64,000 bases of DNA, taken from the NCBI RefSeq assembly GCF_025144335.1, contig NZ_CP083539.1:311501-375500 (forward strand), read 5' to 3'. Below, piece by piece: positions 54,246-63,335 of the stretch (within the stretch, counting starts at the first letter, position 1; each line of letters starts with the position of its first letter). Made by a program: the position numbers and the translations under genes. The DNA comes from Jannaschia sp. W003. Its GTDB lineage: Bacteria > Pseudomonadota > Alphaproteobacteria > Rhodobacterales > Rhodobacteraceae. Below the pieces are notes generated by a model. That model ran no database searches and was not told where the DNA came from. It worked only from the letters and a program-made list of their open reading frames with translations.

Positions 54246-54346
54246 CACGCCCCGGACTTGATCCGGGGCCTCCGGCGGCCGTTGGCGCCTCCGTCACGGA
54301 GCGAAGCGCGCACGGCCACCGGAGGCCCCGGCGCAAGGCCGGGGCG
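54246..54346 (+). repeat. 101-bp palindromic intergenic element, copy D
   Basis: Third tandem copy, 101 bp. Its left end contains the perfect mini-hairpin CCCCGGA-CTTGA-TCCGGGG and equals the reverse complement of the right end of copy A. The core has ACGGAGCGAAGCGCGCACGG. It ends 14 bp before the aroC stop codon. Confidence 0.9.
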
Positions 54347-54360
54347 AAGCGCGCCACCCC

Positions 54361-55461
54361 CTACCCGATCTGCCCCCGCACGCCGCCCGTCTGGCCGCGG
54401 TCCAGGAGCAGGTGATCGAGCAGCACGCAGGCCATCATCGCCTCGGCCACGGGCACGGCGCGGATGCCGACGCAAGGATCGTGGCGGCCCTTGGTGACCA
54501 GCGTGGTGTCCTCGCCGGACTTGGTGACGGTCCGCCGCTCGGAGAGGATCGAGGAGGTCGGCTTCACCGCGAAGCGCACCACCACGTCCTGCCCGGTGGA
54601 GATGCCGCCCAGGATGCCGCCCGCGTGGTTCGAGGAATACTCCGGCCCGTCCGGCCCCATCGCGATCTCGTCGGCGTTGTCGCGCCCCGTGAGGCGCGCG
54701 GCGTGCATCCCCTCTCCGATCTCGACGCCCTTCACGGCGTTGATCGACATCATCGCCGCCGCCAGATCGGTGTCGAGCTTGGCGTAGACCGGCGCGCCGA
54801 GGCCGGGGGGCACGCCGCGCGCGGTGCACTCCACGATGGCGCCGACCGAGTTGTGGTCGTCCCGGCGGAGCCAGTCGAGGTGGTCCGCGAAGGCCTTGGC
54901 CGCCTCGGCATCGGGGCACCAGAAGTCGTTGCGCCCGATCTCGTCCCAGTCGAAGCGCGCGGGGTCGACGTCGAGCGGGCCCATCGCGGTCATGTAGCCG
55001 GTGATCCGCAAGGAGGGCGCCAGCTCGGCCAGCGCGGCCCGCGCGATGCCCCCCGCCGCCACGCGCGCCGCCGTCTCGCGCGCCGAGGAGCGGCCGCCGC
55101 CCCGGTAGTCGCGGATGCCGTACTTCTGCCAGTAGGTGATGTCGGCGTGGCCGGGGCGGAACTTCTCGGCGATCTCGCCATAGTCCTTGGACCGCTGGTC
55201 GGTGTTGCGGATGGTCAGCTGGATCGGCGTGCCGGTCGTACGCCCCTCGAAGACCCCCGACAGGATCTCGACGGCGTCCGGCTCCTTGCGCTGCGTGGTG
55301 TGCTTGGACTGCCCCGGCTTGCGGCGGTCGAGCCAGTGCTGGAGCGCGGCCTCGTCCACGGGGATGCCCGGCGGGCAGCCGTCCACGGTGGCGCCGAGCG
55401 CGGGGCCGTGGCTCTCGCCCCAGGTGGTGACGCGGAACAGGTGTCCGAAGCTGTTGAACAT
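54361..55461 (-). CDS. aroC: chorismate synthase
   Basis: A 366-residue FMN-dependent enzyme that converts EPSP to chorismate, the last step of the shikimate pathway. The signatures '[20 protein letters not shown]', '[18 protein letters not shown]', '[20 protein letters not shown]', '[18 protein letters not shown]' and '[18 protein letters not shown]' are all present and nearly invariant. Length matches the family. The start at 55461 places the MFNSFGHLF opening typical of alphaproteobacteria. The VOC gene lies 74 bp upstream on the same strand. Confidence 0.98.
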   Translation of the reverse strand: MFNSFGHLFRVTTWGESHGPALGATVDGCPPGIPVDEAALQHWLDRRKPGQSKHTTQRKEPDAVEILSGVFEGRTTGTPIQLTIRNTDQRSKDYGEIAEKFRPGHADITYWQKYGIRDYRGGGRSSARETAARVAAGGIARAALAELAPSLRITGYMTAMGPLDVDPARFDWDEIGRNDFWCPDAEAAKAFADHLDWLRRDDHNSVGAIVECTARGVPPGLGAPVYAKLDTDLAAAMMSINAVKGVEIGEGMHAARLTGRDNADEIAMGPDGPEYSSNHAGGILGGISTGQDVVVRFAVKPTSSILSERRTVTKSGEDTTLVTKGRHDPCVGIRAVPVAEAMMACVLLDHLLLDRGQTGGVRGQIG

Positions 55462-55535
55462 GGGGCGCGGTCCTCCGGGGGCGGGGGTAGCCAGCCCCCG
55501 CCCCGCGCGCAAGGCGCCCGCCGCCGGCGGCCCGG

Positions 55536-56126
55536 TCAGGCCTTGCCGTAGGGGTCCTTCGGCCCGCGGTCCTCGCTCAGCGAGCGGCGGTTCCGCCGCG
55601 ACAGGCGCACGATGGCCTCCGCCAGATGCGCGTCGGCGATGTGGTCGTCGCCGGCGTCCACGCGAATCCCGTGGGCCTCGAACAGCACGTCGGCGTGGGT
55701 CGCGCCCTCGGGCGGCTCGAAGCGGTAGCTGGCCAGCTCGATCAGGAGCCCCAGCGGGTCCTTGAAGTAGATCGAGTTCATGAACCCCCGGTCCTTCTCG
55801 CCGGAGTTGCCGATGCCCCGCGCCTCGAGCTTCTCCTTCAGCCCCCAGTAGGTGGACTGGCTGACCGCGAAGGCGATGTGGTGGACGCAGCCCGCACCCG
55901 TGGGGGTGCGGGAATGCTCCTGCCCGCGCGCCTCGCTGGTGAAGATCGTGATCATCCGCCCGTCGCCGGGATCGAAGTAGAGGTGCCCCTGGTCGGGGTC
56001 GTCGAGGTTGGGCTGCTCGAACACGAAGGGCATGCCGAGCACGCCCTCCCAGAAGTCGATCGTGGCCTGCCGCCCCGCCCCCATCAGCGTGATGTGGTGC
56101 AAGCCTTGCGTCTGTAGGATGTCCAT
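55536..56126 (-). CDS. glyoxalase/bleomycin-resistance/dioxygenase (VOC) family protein
   Basis: A 196-residue metal-binding protein with the paired beta-alpha-beta-beta-beta modules of the VOC fold. Ligand candidates are His in '[11 protein letters not shown]', Glu or Asp in 'HLYFDPGDG', His in '[11 protein letters not shown]' and Glu in '[12 protein letters not shown]'. The pattern '[18 protein letters not shown]' resembles ring-cleavage dioxygenases of the catechol 2,3-dioxygenase group. The last 40 residues are polar and less conserved. The ATG at 56126 has GAGGAGG upstream. The substrate cannot be assigned. Confidence 0.85.
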   Translation of the reverse strand: MDILQTQGLHHITLMGAGRQATIDFWEGVLGMPFVFEQPNLDDPDQGHLYFDPGDGRMITIFTSEARGQEHSRTPTGAGCVHHIAFAVSQSTYWGLKEKLEARGIGNSGEKDRGFMNSIYFKDPLGLLIELASYRFEPPEGATHADVLFEAHGIRVDAGDDHIADAHLAEAIVRLSRRNRRSLSEDRGPKDPYGKA

Positions 56127-56241
56127 CGGTGCGTCCTCCTCTCCGCCCACACATAGAAGCGCGGGCACACTCCGGCGAGCACGGGGTCGGTGCACCGGTG
56201 CACGGCTGGACTGCGCCCGCCGCGCGCGCTAGGTCCCGTGT

Positions 56242-56325
56242 CACCTCGGGGAGCCCGTCACGGGCTGAGACGCGCAAGCGGACCCGTCGAACCTGAACCG
56301 GTTAGGACCGGCGGAGGGAAGGTAG
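56242..56325 (+). ncRNA. TPP riboswitch (THI element)
   Basis: The conserved thiamine pyrophosphate aptamer is readable: CGGGGAGCC ... GGCTGAGAC at 56247-56271, then GACCCGTCGAACCTGA at 56281-56296, CCGGTTAGGACCGG at about 56298-56311, and GGAGGGAAGG at 56313-56322. P1 can form between ACCT (56243-56246) and AGGT (56320-56323). It sits 42 bp before the thiB start and would switch off thiBPQ when TPP is plentiful. Confidence 0.95.
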
Positions 56326-56366
56326 CGCACGCTCCCCGACTCCCGCCCGTCGCCATGGAGCTTGCT

Positions 56367-57338
56367 ATGAAGACCGCCATTGCCACGGGACTGACGCTGA
56401 TCGCCACCTCGGCTTCCGCCGAGACGCTCACCGTCTATGCCCCTGACTACTTCGCCTCCGAGTGGGGCCCCGGCCCCGCCATCGCCGAGGCCTTCGCCGC
56501 CGAGACCGGCGCGACGCTTGAATACGTCACCGGCGACCTCCTGCCCCGCCTGCGGCTGGAAGGGGACGCCACCGAAGCCGACGTGGTGATCGGGCTGGCC
56601 ACCGACACCATGCAGGCCGCCCGCGAGACCGGCCTCTTCGCGCCCCACGGCGTGGACCTCTCGGGCCTGACGCTCCCGGTCGAGTGGACCGACGACACCT
56701 TCCTGCCCTTCAACTGGAGCCACACCGCCTTCGTCTACGACACGACGAAGCTGGATGCCGCGCCCGAGAGCTTCGAGGCGCTGCGGAACGCCCCCGACGA
56801 TCTGCGGATCGTGGTGCAGGACCCCCGCGCGTCCGTCTCGGGCTTAGCCTTGGGCCTTTGGATCGACGAGGTGTTCGGCGACGAGGCGGAGGCGGTCTGG
56901 GCCGATCTGGCGGACAACATCGTGACCGTCACCAAGGGCTGGTCCGAGGCCTACGGCATGTTCACGGAAGGCGAGGCCGACATGGTGCTCAGCTTCACCA
57001 CCTCGCCAGCCTACCACATCATCGCGGAAGGCGACGACACCAAGCGCGCCGCGATCTTCCCCGAAGGGCACTACGTGATGGTGGAGACCGCCGCGCAGGT
57101 GGCCGGCACCGACCAGCCGGAGCTGGCGCAGCGGTTCATGGACTTCGTGCTGTCCCCTGCCTTCCAGCGCATCATCCCCGAAGGCAACTGGTCGTTCCCC
57201 GCCGCCCAGGCGGGCGACCTGCCCGAAGGGTTCGAGCAGCTCGACCTGCCGGAGACGGCCCTCCTCCTCACGCCCGAGGAAGCCGAGGCGCGCCGCGCCG
57301 CGGTGGTGGCCGCCTTCGAGGCGGGGCTCGGCCGCTGA
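56367..57338 (+). CDS. thiB: thiamine ABC transporter, periplasmic binding protein
   Basis: A 323-residue periplasmic protein that captures thiamine and its phosphates. A Sec signal peptide ends '...TSASA-ETLTVY' near residue 18. The mature part has 'ETLTVYAPDYFASEWGPGP', 'FLPFNWSHTAFVYDTTKLD' and 'VVQDPRASVSGLALGLWIDE' (normally followed by a Gly-rich loop). 'WSEAYGMFTEGEADMVLSFTTSP' completes the ligand-binding cleft. I chose ATG 56367 since GGAG sits 6 bases upstream and the signal peptide starts there. It is downstream of a TPP riboswitch and overlaps thiP. Confidence 0.94.
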   Translation: MKTAIATGLTLIATSASAETLTVYAPDYFASEWGPGPAIAEAFAAETGATLEYVTGDLLPRLRLEGDATEADVVIGLATDTMQAARETGLFAPHGVDLSGLTLPVEWTDDTFLPFNWSHTAFVYDTTKLDAAPESFEALRNAPDDLRIVVQDPRASVSGLALGLWIDEVFGDEAEAVWADLADNIVTVTKGWSEAYGMFTEGEADMVLSFTTSPAYHIIAEGDDTKRAAIFPEGHYVMVETAAQVAGTDQPELAQRFMDFVLSPAFQRIIPEGNWSFPAAQAGDLPEGFEQLDLPETALLLTPEEAEARRAAVVAAFEAGLGR

Positions 57339-58846
57339 CGGGAGCGCGCCTCGGCGCGGCGGCGGCGCTCGCGCTCGTCGCCGCCCTCGTGCTGCCGCTC
57401 CTCGCCGTGGCGTGGCGCGCCGAGGATTGGGGCGGCCTGCGCGCTTCGGACTGGGGCGCCCTGCGCTTCACGCTCTGGCAGGCCGCCCTGTCGGCGGCGC
57501 TGTCGGTGGCGCTGGCCGTGCCGGTCGCCCGCGCCCTCGCCCGCCGCGCCTTTCCGGGGCGCGGCGCGGTGGTGCTGCTTCTCGGCGCGCCCTTCATCCT
57601 GCCCACCATCGTCGCAGTGCTGGGGCTGGTCGCCGTGTTCGGCCGCTCGGGCTGGCTGGGGGCCCTGGGGGTGGAGGCCGACATCTACGGCGCCCACGGG
57701 GTGATCCTGGCGCATGTGTTCTTCAACATGCCCCTCGCCGTGCGCCTCCTCCTCCAGGGCTGGAGCGCGATCCCCGGCGAGCGCCTGCGCCTCGCCGCCT
57801 CGCTGGGCTTCCGCGCCCGCGACACGTTCCGCCTGCTGGAGTGGCCGATGCTGCGCGCCGTCGCGCCCGGCGTCTTCCTGGTGATCTTCCTGATCTGCAC
57901 CACGTCCTTCGCCGTGGCCCTCGCCCTCGGCGGTGGCCCGCGCTCCACCACCGTGGAGCTGGCCATCTACGAGGCGTTCCGCTTCGACTTCGACCTCGGC
58001 CGCGCGGCCCTGCTCGCGGCTCTCCAGCTCGCCATCGGCGTGGCGGCCGCCATCCTGACCCTGCGCGTGGCGTTGCCGTCCGGTTTCGGCGCGGGGCTGG
58101 ACCGCACCGTGCCGCGCTGGGACTCGGGCGGCTGGCTGCGCTGGCAGGACGCGGGCGCGGTGGCCCTCGCCCTCCTGTTCCTCCTCGCCCCCATGCTCGC
58201 CGTGCTGGCCGAGGGCGCGCTGTATTTACACGCCCTGCCCGCCTCGGTCTGGTGGGCCGCGCTGCGCAGCCTGCTGATCGCCCTCGTCGCCGCCGTGCTG
58301 ACCGCTGCTCTCGCCCTGCCCATGGCCCTCGCCGTGGCGCGGGGGCGGGCCTGGGTGGAGGTGGTGGGCACGCTCGCCGTCACCGCCTCGCCGCTGGTGC
58401 TGGGGGTGGGTCTCTACGTGCTGATCCTGCCCCTGGCGAACCCCGTGAGGCTGGCCCTGCCCGTGACGGCGGCCGTCAACGTGCTCCTGTCCGTCCCCTC
58501 CGCCCTGCGCGCCCTCGTGCCGGCGGTGCGCGACCTGGATGCGGGCTACGGGCGCCTCTCGGCCTCGCTGGGGCTCCGTGGCTGGACGTGGCTGCGCCTC
58601 GTGGCCCTGCCGCGCCTGCGCCGCCCGCTGGGCTACGCCATGGGACTGGCGGCGGCGCTGGCGGCGGGCGACCTCGGGGTCATCGCCCTCTTCGCGCGGC
58701 CGGGGGACGCGACGCTGCCCCTCGCGCTCTACCAGTTGATGGGGAGCTACCGCATGGGCGAGGCCAAGGCCGCCGCCCTGATCCTCGTGGCCCTGTCGCT
58801 GGGCCTCTTCTGGCTGTTCGAGAGGGGGGGCCGTGCCCGTGCTTGA
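57335..58846 (+). CDS. thiP: thiamine ABC transporter, permease
   Basis: A 503-residue inner-membrane protein with two fused permease halves, each with the ABC-transporter EAA loop ('AIPGERLRLAASLGFRARDTF' and 'LDAGYGRLSASLGLRGWTWLR'). About twelve hydrophobic segments are visible. The protein must start within a few residues of the thiB stop, but there is no ATG, GTG or TTG there. A CTG at 57335 overlaps the thiB TGA (CTGA) and is the most plausible start. The first in-frame GTG downstream (57389) would cut into the first transmembrane segment. The C-terminus overlaps thiQ by 14 bp. Confidence 0.88.
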   Translation: MTGARLGAAAALALVAALVLPLLAVAWRAEDWGGLRASDWGALRFTLWQAALSAALSVALAVPVARALARRAFPGRGAVVLLLGAPFILPTIVAVLGLVAVFGRSGWLGALGVEADIYGAHGVILAHVFFNMPLAVRLLLQGWSAIPGERLRLAASLGFRARDTFRLLEWPMLRAVAPGVFLVIFLICTTSFAVALALGGGPRSTTVELAIYEAFRFDFDLGRAALLAALQLAIGVAAAILTLRVALPSGFGAGLDRTVPRWDSGGWLRWQDAGAVALALLFLLAPMLAVLAEGALYLHALPASVWWAALRSLLIALVAAVLTAALALPMALAVARGRAWVEVVGTLAVTASPLVLGVGLYVLILPLANPVRLALPVTAAVNVLLSVPSALRALVPAVRDLDAGYGRLSASLGLRGWTWLRLVALPRLRRPLGYAMGLAAALAAGDLGVIALFARPGDATLPLALYQLMGSYRMGEAKAAALILVALSLGLFWLFERGGRARA

Positions 58847-59534
58847 GTTCGACCGCGTCGCTGTCACCCTCGGCGCCTTCCGGCTGGAGGCGGATACCGC
58901 CATTCCCGCGGGCGGCATCACCGCGCTGATGGGCGCCAGCGGGTCGGGCAAGTCCACGATCCTCTCGCTCGCGGCGGGCTTCCTCGCCCCGGACCGCGGG
59001 GTGGTGCGCATCGCGGGACGCGACGTGACCGCCCTGCCGCCGGGCGAGCGGCCCGTGTCGATCCTGTTCCAGGAGGGCAACCTCTTCCCGCACTTGACGG
59101 TCGAACGGAACGTCGGCCTCGGGGTCCGCCCCGACCTGCGCCTCTCGGCCGAGGAGCGGGCGCGGCGCGACGCGGTTCTGGCGCGGGTCGGGCTGGAGGG
59201 CATGGGCGCGCGCCTGCCGCGCGACCTGTCGGGCGGGCAGCGTAGCCGCACGGCGCTGGCGCGGGCGCTGCTGCGGCACCGCCCCTGGCTGCTTCTGGAC
59301 GAGGCGTTCTCGGCCCTCGGGCCGGCGCTGCGGGGCGAGATGCTGGATCTGGTGCGCGACACCGCGGCGGCCGAGGGCGTCTCGGTGCTGTTGGTGACCC
59401 ACGACCCCGAGGACGCGCGGCGCGTGGCGGACCGGCTGGCGCTGGTGGCGGAGGGGCGGCTGATGGCGCCGGTGCCGATCACCGAGGCCTTCGCGGCCCC
59501 CTCGCCGGAACTGCGCGCCTACCTCGGAACGTGA
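58833..59534 (+). CDS. thiQ: thiamine ABC transporter, ATP-binding protein
   Basis: A 233-residue ABC ATPase that powers thiamine uptake. Walker A is 'MGASGSGKSTILSL', the Q-loop 'SILFQEGNLFPHLTVERNV', the signature 'DLSGGQRSRTALARALL' and Walker B 'WLLLDEAFSALGP'. The H-loop is 'LLVTHDPEDARRVAD'. The D-loop Asp is Gly here. The GTG start at 58833 lies inside thiP and is preceded by a run of G. It is the last gene of the thiBPQ operon, and a strong hairpin follows the stop. Confidence 0.94.
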   Translation: MPVLEFDRVAVTLGAFRLEADTAIPAGGITALMGASGSGKSTILSLAAGFLAPDRGVVRIAGRDVTALPPGERPVSILFQEGNLFPHLTVERNVGLGVRPDLRLSAEERARRDAVLARVGLEGMGARLPRDLSGGQRSRTALARALLRHRPWLLLDEAFSALGPALRGEMLDLVRDTAAAEGVSVLLVTHDPEDARRVADRLALVAEGRLMAPVPITEAFAAPSPELRAYLGT

Positions 59535-59535
59535 C

Positions 59536-59557
59536 GGGGGCGCCCGAAGGCGCCCCC
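59536..59557. terminator. hairpin terminator between thiQ and petC
   Basis: GGGGGCGCC (59536-59544) and GGCGCCCCC (59549-59557) form a perfect 9-bp stem with loop CGAA, a very stable tetraloop-like sequence. It starts 2 bp after the thiQ stop and lies 24 bp from the petC stop, so it can serve both convergent operons. There is no clear T-tract. Confidence 0.75.
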
Positions 59558-59580
59558 GAAGCCTTGCGGCTGGCGGAGCA

Positions 59581-60375
59581 TCAGCCCTCGCCGTCGCTCC
59601 GGCGGCCCTTCACGGACGCCCAGATGCGCTTGTTGGTGAGGTAGAGCAGCACCGACAGGACGCCGAGCATGATGAAGGCCACGAGGCCCATCTGCTTACG
59701 CGCGGCGAGCTTGGGCTCGGCGGTCCACATCAGGAAGGCGGCCACGTCCTGCGAGGCACTCTCGATGTCGGCGGGGGCGCCGTCGTCGAAGGCCACGTCG
59801 TCGCCGTAGAGGGGCGGCGCCATGGAGATCCAGCCGCCCGGGAAGGCGGTGTTCTCGTAGAGCGTGGTGCCCGCCACCGTCTGCTCCTCGCCGGTGTAGG
59901 AGACGAGGAGCGAGGCGATGTACTCGGCGCCGCCCATGCCGTTCACGAGCTGGTTGAGGCCGAGGTTGTAGGGCCCGTGGAAGCCCGCGCGCGCCTTGGC
60001 CATCAGCGTCAGGTCGGGCGCGTTGACCGCGTTGTTCTCGGGGAACTGGTCGGGCAGCGAGGCGGTGCGGAAGTCGTCGATCTCGGGATCGAAGACCTCG
60101 AACAGGGTGGCGTACTCCTTGGCCTGCTCCTCGGTGAAGCCCACGCCGTTGCCGTCCGCGAGGTTGCGGAAGGCGACGTACTTGATGCCGTGGCAGGCCG
60201 AGCAGACCTCGGTGTAGACCTTCAGGCCCCGCTGGAGCTGGAGCTGGTCGTAGGTGCCGAACGGACCCTCGAAGGGGAAGTCGAAGTCGATGATGTGCCC
60301 CTCGCCCCCGGCGGCCAGCGCCGCCGAAGGTGCGAGGACGAGGGCCGCGAGGGCCGACTTGATGGTACGGAGCAT
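59581..60375 (-). CDS. petC: cytochrome c1 of the bc1 complex
   Basis: A 264-residue membrane-anchored c-type cytochrome that takes electrons from the Rieske protein. The signal peptide ends near 'SAALAAGGEG'. The heme motif is 'YTEVCSACHGIKYV', and the axial Met lies in 'ISMAPPLYGDDV'. The C-terminal anchor is 'MGLVAFIMLGVLSVLLYLTNKRIW'-like. I chose ATG 60375 because GAGG sits 6 bases upstream. An ATG at 60387 would overlap the petB stop (ATGA) but has a weaker ribosome binding site. It is the last gene of petA-petB-petC. Confidence 0.95.
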   Translation of the reverse strand: MLRTIKSALAALVLAPSAALAAGGEGHIIDFDFPFEGPFGTYDQLQLQRGLKVYTEVCSACHGIKYVAFRNLADGNGVGFTEEQAKEYATLFEVFDPEIDDFRTASLPDQFPENNAVNAPDLTLMAKARAGFHGPYNLGLNQLVNGMGGAEYIASLLVSYTGEEQTVAGTTLYENTAFPGGWISMAPPLYGDDVAFDDGAPADIESASQDVAAFLMWTAEPKLAARKQMGLVAFIMLGVLSVLLYLTNKRIWASVKGRRSDGEG

Positions 60376-60383
60376 GGTCGTCC

Positions 60384-61757
60384 TCATTCCGCGGGCGTGG
60401 CCGACTTCTCGCCGGGCAGGCGCATTCCCGTGCCGGGCGAGCCGCCGTCTTTGTCGGGGCCGTAGTGCTCCGCGAAGTCCTGCTCGATGGTGAGCGGGCG
60501 CGGCAGCGGCTTCTCGATCACGCCGAGCAGTGGCAGGATCACCAGGAAGTAGGCGAACCAGTACACGGCGGCGATCAGCGAGAAGGTGGCCCAGGGCTCG
60601 GCGGCCGGCATGGAGCCGAGCCACATCAGCGCGAAGAAGTCGACGACCAGCAGCCAGAACCACCACTTGAACATCGGCCGGTAGCGGCCCGAACGCACCG
60701 ACGAGGTGTCGAGCCAGGGCGCGAAGGCCATGATCGCGATGGCGCCGAACATCGCCAGCACGCCGAAGAACTTGGCGTCCACGATGCCGCCGGTGATCCA
60801 CGACGAGAACTGCACGATCCACACGTCGGCGGTGAAGGCGCGCAGGATCGCGTAGAACGGCAGGAAGTACCATTCGGGCACGATGTGCGCCGGCGTCGCC
60901 AGCGGGTTGGCCTCGATGTAGTTGTCGGGGTGGCCCAAGTAGTTGGGCATGAAGCCGACGATTGCGAAGAACACCAGGAGGATCACGGCCAGCGCGAACA
61001 GGTCCTTGATGATGAAGTAGGGCCAGAACGGCAGGGTGTCGGCCTTGGCCTCGGCCTTCGACGTGCGCCGCACCTCGACCCCCGAGGGGTTCGAGTTGCC
61101 GGTCGAGTGGAACGACCAGATCTTCATGATGACGAGCCCCAGGATCAGGAACGGCATCAGGTAGTGCAGCGAGAAGAAGCGGTTCAGCGTGGCGTTGTCG
61201 ACCGCGGGCCCGCCCAGCAGCCAGGTCTGGATCGGCTCGCCGATGAAGGGGATTGCGCCGAAGAGGCCGGTGATCACCGTGGCGCCCCAGAACGACATCT
61301 GCCCCCAGGGCAGCACGTAGCCCATGAACGCGGTGCCCATCATCAGCAGGTAGATGACGATGCCCAGGATCCACGTGATCTCGCGCGGGGCCTTGTAGGA
61401 GCCGTAGTAGAGGTTGCGGAAGATGTGCGCGTAGACGGCGACGAAGAACAGCGAGGCGCCGTTGGCGTGGATGTAGCGAAGCGCCCAGCCGCCGTTCACG
61501 TTGCGCATGATGTGCTCGACGGAGGCGAAGGCGAAGTCCACGTGGGGCGTGTAGTGCATGACCAGGATGATCCCGGTCACGATCTGCAGCACCAGCGTGA
61601 AGGTGAGGATGATGCCCCAGATCCACATCCAGTTCAGGTTCTTGGGCGTGGGGATCATCAGCGTGTCGTAGAGCAGCGACAGGATCGGGAGCCGCTTCTC
61701 GACCCACTTCTCGCCCTTCGTGGAGGGCTCGTAGTGGTCGTGGGGAATGCCTGACAT
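60384..61757 (-). CDS. petB: cytochrome b of the bc1 complex
   Basis: A 457-residue eight-helix membrane protein that carries hemes bL and bH and both quinone sites. Motifs include '[20 protein letters not shown]', '[19 protein letters not shown]', '[18 protein letters not shown]' with heme His residues, and the Qo-site '[16 protein letters not shown]'. The C-terminus has a short extension beyond helix H. It is 9-12 bp from petC and 12 bp after petA. Confidence 0.98.
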   Translation of the reverse strand: MSGIPHDHYEPSTKGEKWVEKRLPILSLLYDTLMIPTPKNLNWMWIWGIILTFTLVLQIVTGIILVMHYTPHVDFAFASVEHIMRNVNGGWALRYIHANGASLFFVAVYAHIFRNLYYGSYKAPREITWILGIVIYLLMMGTAFMGYVLPWGQMSFWGATVITGLFGAIPFIGEPIQTWLLGGPAVDNATLNRFFSLHYLMPFLILGLVIMKIWSFHSTGNSNPSGVEVRRTSKAEAKADTLPFWPYFIIKDLFALAVILLVFFAIVGFMPNYLGHPDNYIEANPLATPAHIVPEWYFLPFYAILRAFTADVWIVQFSSWITGGIVDAKFFGVLAMFGAIAIMAFAPWLDTSSVRSGRYRPMFKWWFWLLVVDFFALMWLGSMPAAEPWATFSLIAAVYWFAYFLVILPLLGVIEKPLPRPLTIEQDFAEHYGPDKDGGSPGTGMRLPGEKSATPAE

Positions 61758-61769
61758 GGGGCTCTCTCC

Positions 61770-62372
61770 TTAGCCGAGCTTGATGACGGTGTCGCTGGTG
61801 AACGCGGCCACCGGCACCGGAAGGTTGGTGGGCGCGGGCCCGCGGCGGATGCGGCCGGCCGCGTCGTAGTGCGAGCCGTGGCAGGGGCAGAACCAGCCGC
61901 CGAAGTCGCCGGCGCCGTCGCCGAGGGGCACGCAGCCGAGGTGCGTGCACACGCCCATCATCACGAGCCACTCGCCGCCCGCGACGGCGTCCTCGGCCAC
62001 CTCGACGCCCGGGGGCGTGAGGGTCCGGTTGGCGTCGATCGCAGGCGCGGCGCCGTCGAGGTTGGCGTTCTGCGCCAGCGGGTCGGGCAGCTCCGCCGGG
62101 TCCACCGCGGCGGCCTCGGCGATCTCCTCCTCGGTGCGGCGGCGGATGAACACGGGCTTGCCCAGCCACTTCACGGTGAGCTGCGTGCCCGGCTCGAGGC
62201 CCGACACGTCCACGTCGATCGACGACAGCGCCACCACGTCCGCCGACGGGTTCATCTGGTTCACGAGCGGCCAGATCGCCGCCCCGGCGACCACGATCCC
62301 CGCGCCTGCGGTGGCGTAGTAGAGGAAATCGCGGCGGGTGGCGGAGGAATGGTGGTCTTCAGCGTGCGACAC
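61770..62372 (-). CDS. petA: ubiquinol-cytochrome c reductase, Rieske iron-sulfur subunit
   Basis: A 200-residue protein that moves electrons from ubiquinol to cytochrome c1. The N-terminus '[19 protein letters not shown]' holds a twin-arginine-type RR, followed by the membrane helix. The 2Fe-2S motifs are '[13 protein letters not shown]' and '[10 protein letters not shown]', with ligands Cys-His-Cys-His. A GTG start at 62372 with GGAGAG upstream gives an N-terminus like that of Rhodobacter Rieske proteins. It is the first gene of petA-petB-petC. The 123 bp upstream must contain the operon promoter. Confidence 0.97.
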   Translation of the reverse strand: MSHAEDHHSSATRRDFLYYATAGAGIVVAGAAIWPLVNQMNPSADVVALSSIDVDVSGLEPGTQLTVKWLGKPVFIRRRTEEEIAEAAAVDPAELPDPLAQNANLDGAAPAIDANRTLTPPGVEVAEDAVAGGEWLVMMGVCTHLGCVPLGDGAGDFGGWFCPCHGSHYDAAGRIRRGPAPTNLPVPVAAFTSDTVIKLG

Positions 62373-62495
62373 GGCGCTCTCCGGGATGCGTGCGGTTCGT
62401 GGTGCGCGGGAACGGGCCCCGCGCGGCATTGCAGGGCATATAGACCCAGAGGCACGCGATGTGCCAGCGGGCAATCGTCGCACCCGGGCCGCGGA

Positions 62496-63335
62496 TCAGC
62501 GCGCCAGCCGCATCGCCGCAACACCCCCGAGCGTCACGAGCACGGCGGCGATGCGCGCCGTCTCCACCCGCTCGCGCAGGACCACCGCCCCGATCAGCAC
62601 CGCGAACACGATCGAGGTCTCGCGCAGTGCCGTCACCAGCGCCAGCGGGGCCTCGGTGAACGCCCAGACCACGATGGCGTAGGCCGCGAAGCTGGCCCAG
62701 CCGCCGCCCCAGAACGCCGCCGGGACGCGCACCGGAAGGCGCAGGACCAGGCCGGGGCGGCGCCACTCGGTGAAGATCGCGAAGGGCACGGCGCCGAGCA
62801 CGGCGATCCAGCCGAAGAAGGCCACCGGCGAGCCCGACAGGCGCGCGCCGGTGCCGTCGGCGAGGCTGTAGGCGGCGATGAACCCGCCCGTACCCAGCGC
62901 GGCCCAGACCGCGCGGGGATTCGCCCGCCCCGCCCGCGCGAGGCCGACCCCGAGGATGCCGGCGGCGATCAGCCCCACGGCCAGCCATTCCGCGCCCGAC
63001 AACGTCGCGCCCAGCGCCCCCACCGAGACCGCGGCGACGATCAGGGGCGCCGACCCGCGGGCCAGCGGGTAGACCTGGCTGAGGTCGCCCAGGCGGTAGG
63101 CCACCAACAGGAAGCACTGGTAGCCGAAGTGCAGCAGCACCCCGAGTGCGATCCACGGCCACGACGCGGGCGCGGGCGCCGGCAGCAGCGCGACCGCCAG
63201 CAGCCCCGGCACCGCGTGGCCGATCGCCATGCCGGCCATGCCGGCGAGCTTGTCGTCGCCCCCCTTCACCACCGCGTTCCACCCCGCATGAAGCAGCGCG
63301 GCCAGGAGGACGGCGAGGAAGACGCCGGGGCTCAC
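62496..63335 (-). CDS. EamA/DMT-family transporter
   Basis: A 279-residue inner-membrane protein with ten hydrophobic segments. The opening 'LAVLLAALLHAGWNAVVKGG' and 'CFLLVAYRLGDLSQVYPLAR' are typical of a distinct EamA subgroup. The second half has 'APLALVTALRETSIVFAVLIG' and 'GAVVLRERVETARIAAV'. A GTG start at 63335 overlaps the GNAT stop (GTGA). The family exports small metabolites, and the substrate is unknown. It differs clearly from the other DMT protein at 50.8 kb. Confidence 0.88.
   Translation of the reverse strand: MSPGVFLAVLLAALLHAGWNAVVKGGDDKLAGMAGMAIGHAVPGLLAVALLPAPAPASWPWIALGVLLHFGYQCFLLVAYRLGDLSQVYPLARGSAPLIVAAVSVGALGATLSGAEWLAVGLIAAGILGVGLARAGRANPRAVWAALGTGGFIAAYSLADGTGARLSGSPVAFFGWIAVLGAVPFAIFTEWRRPGLVLRLPVRVPAAFWGGGWASFAAYAIVVWAFTEAPLALVTALRETSIVFAVLIGAVVLRERVETARIAAVLVTLGGVAAMRLAR

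Noticed and set aside
60376..60387. Alternative petC start at 60387 overlapping the petB stop
   Set aside because: Kept only as an alternative. GAGG is better placed for 60375 and both would give a working signal peptide.
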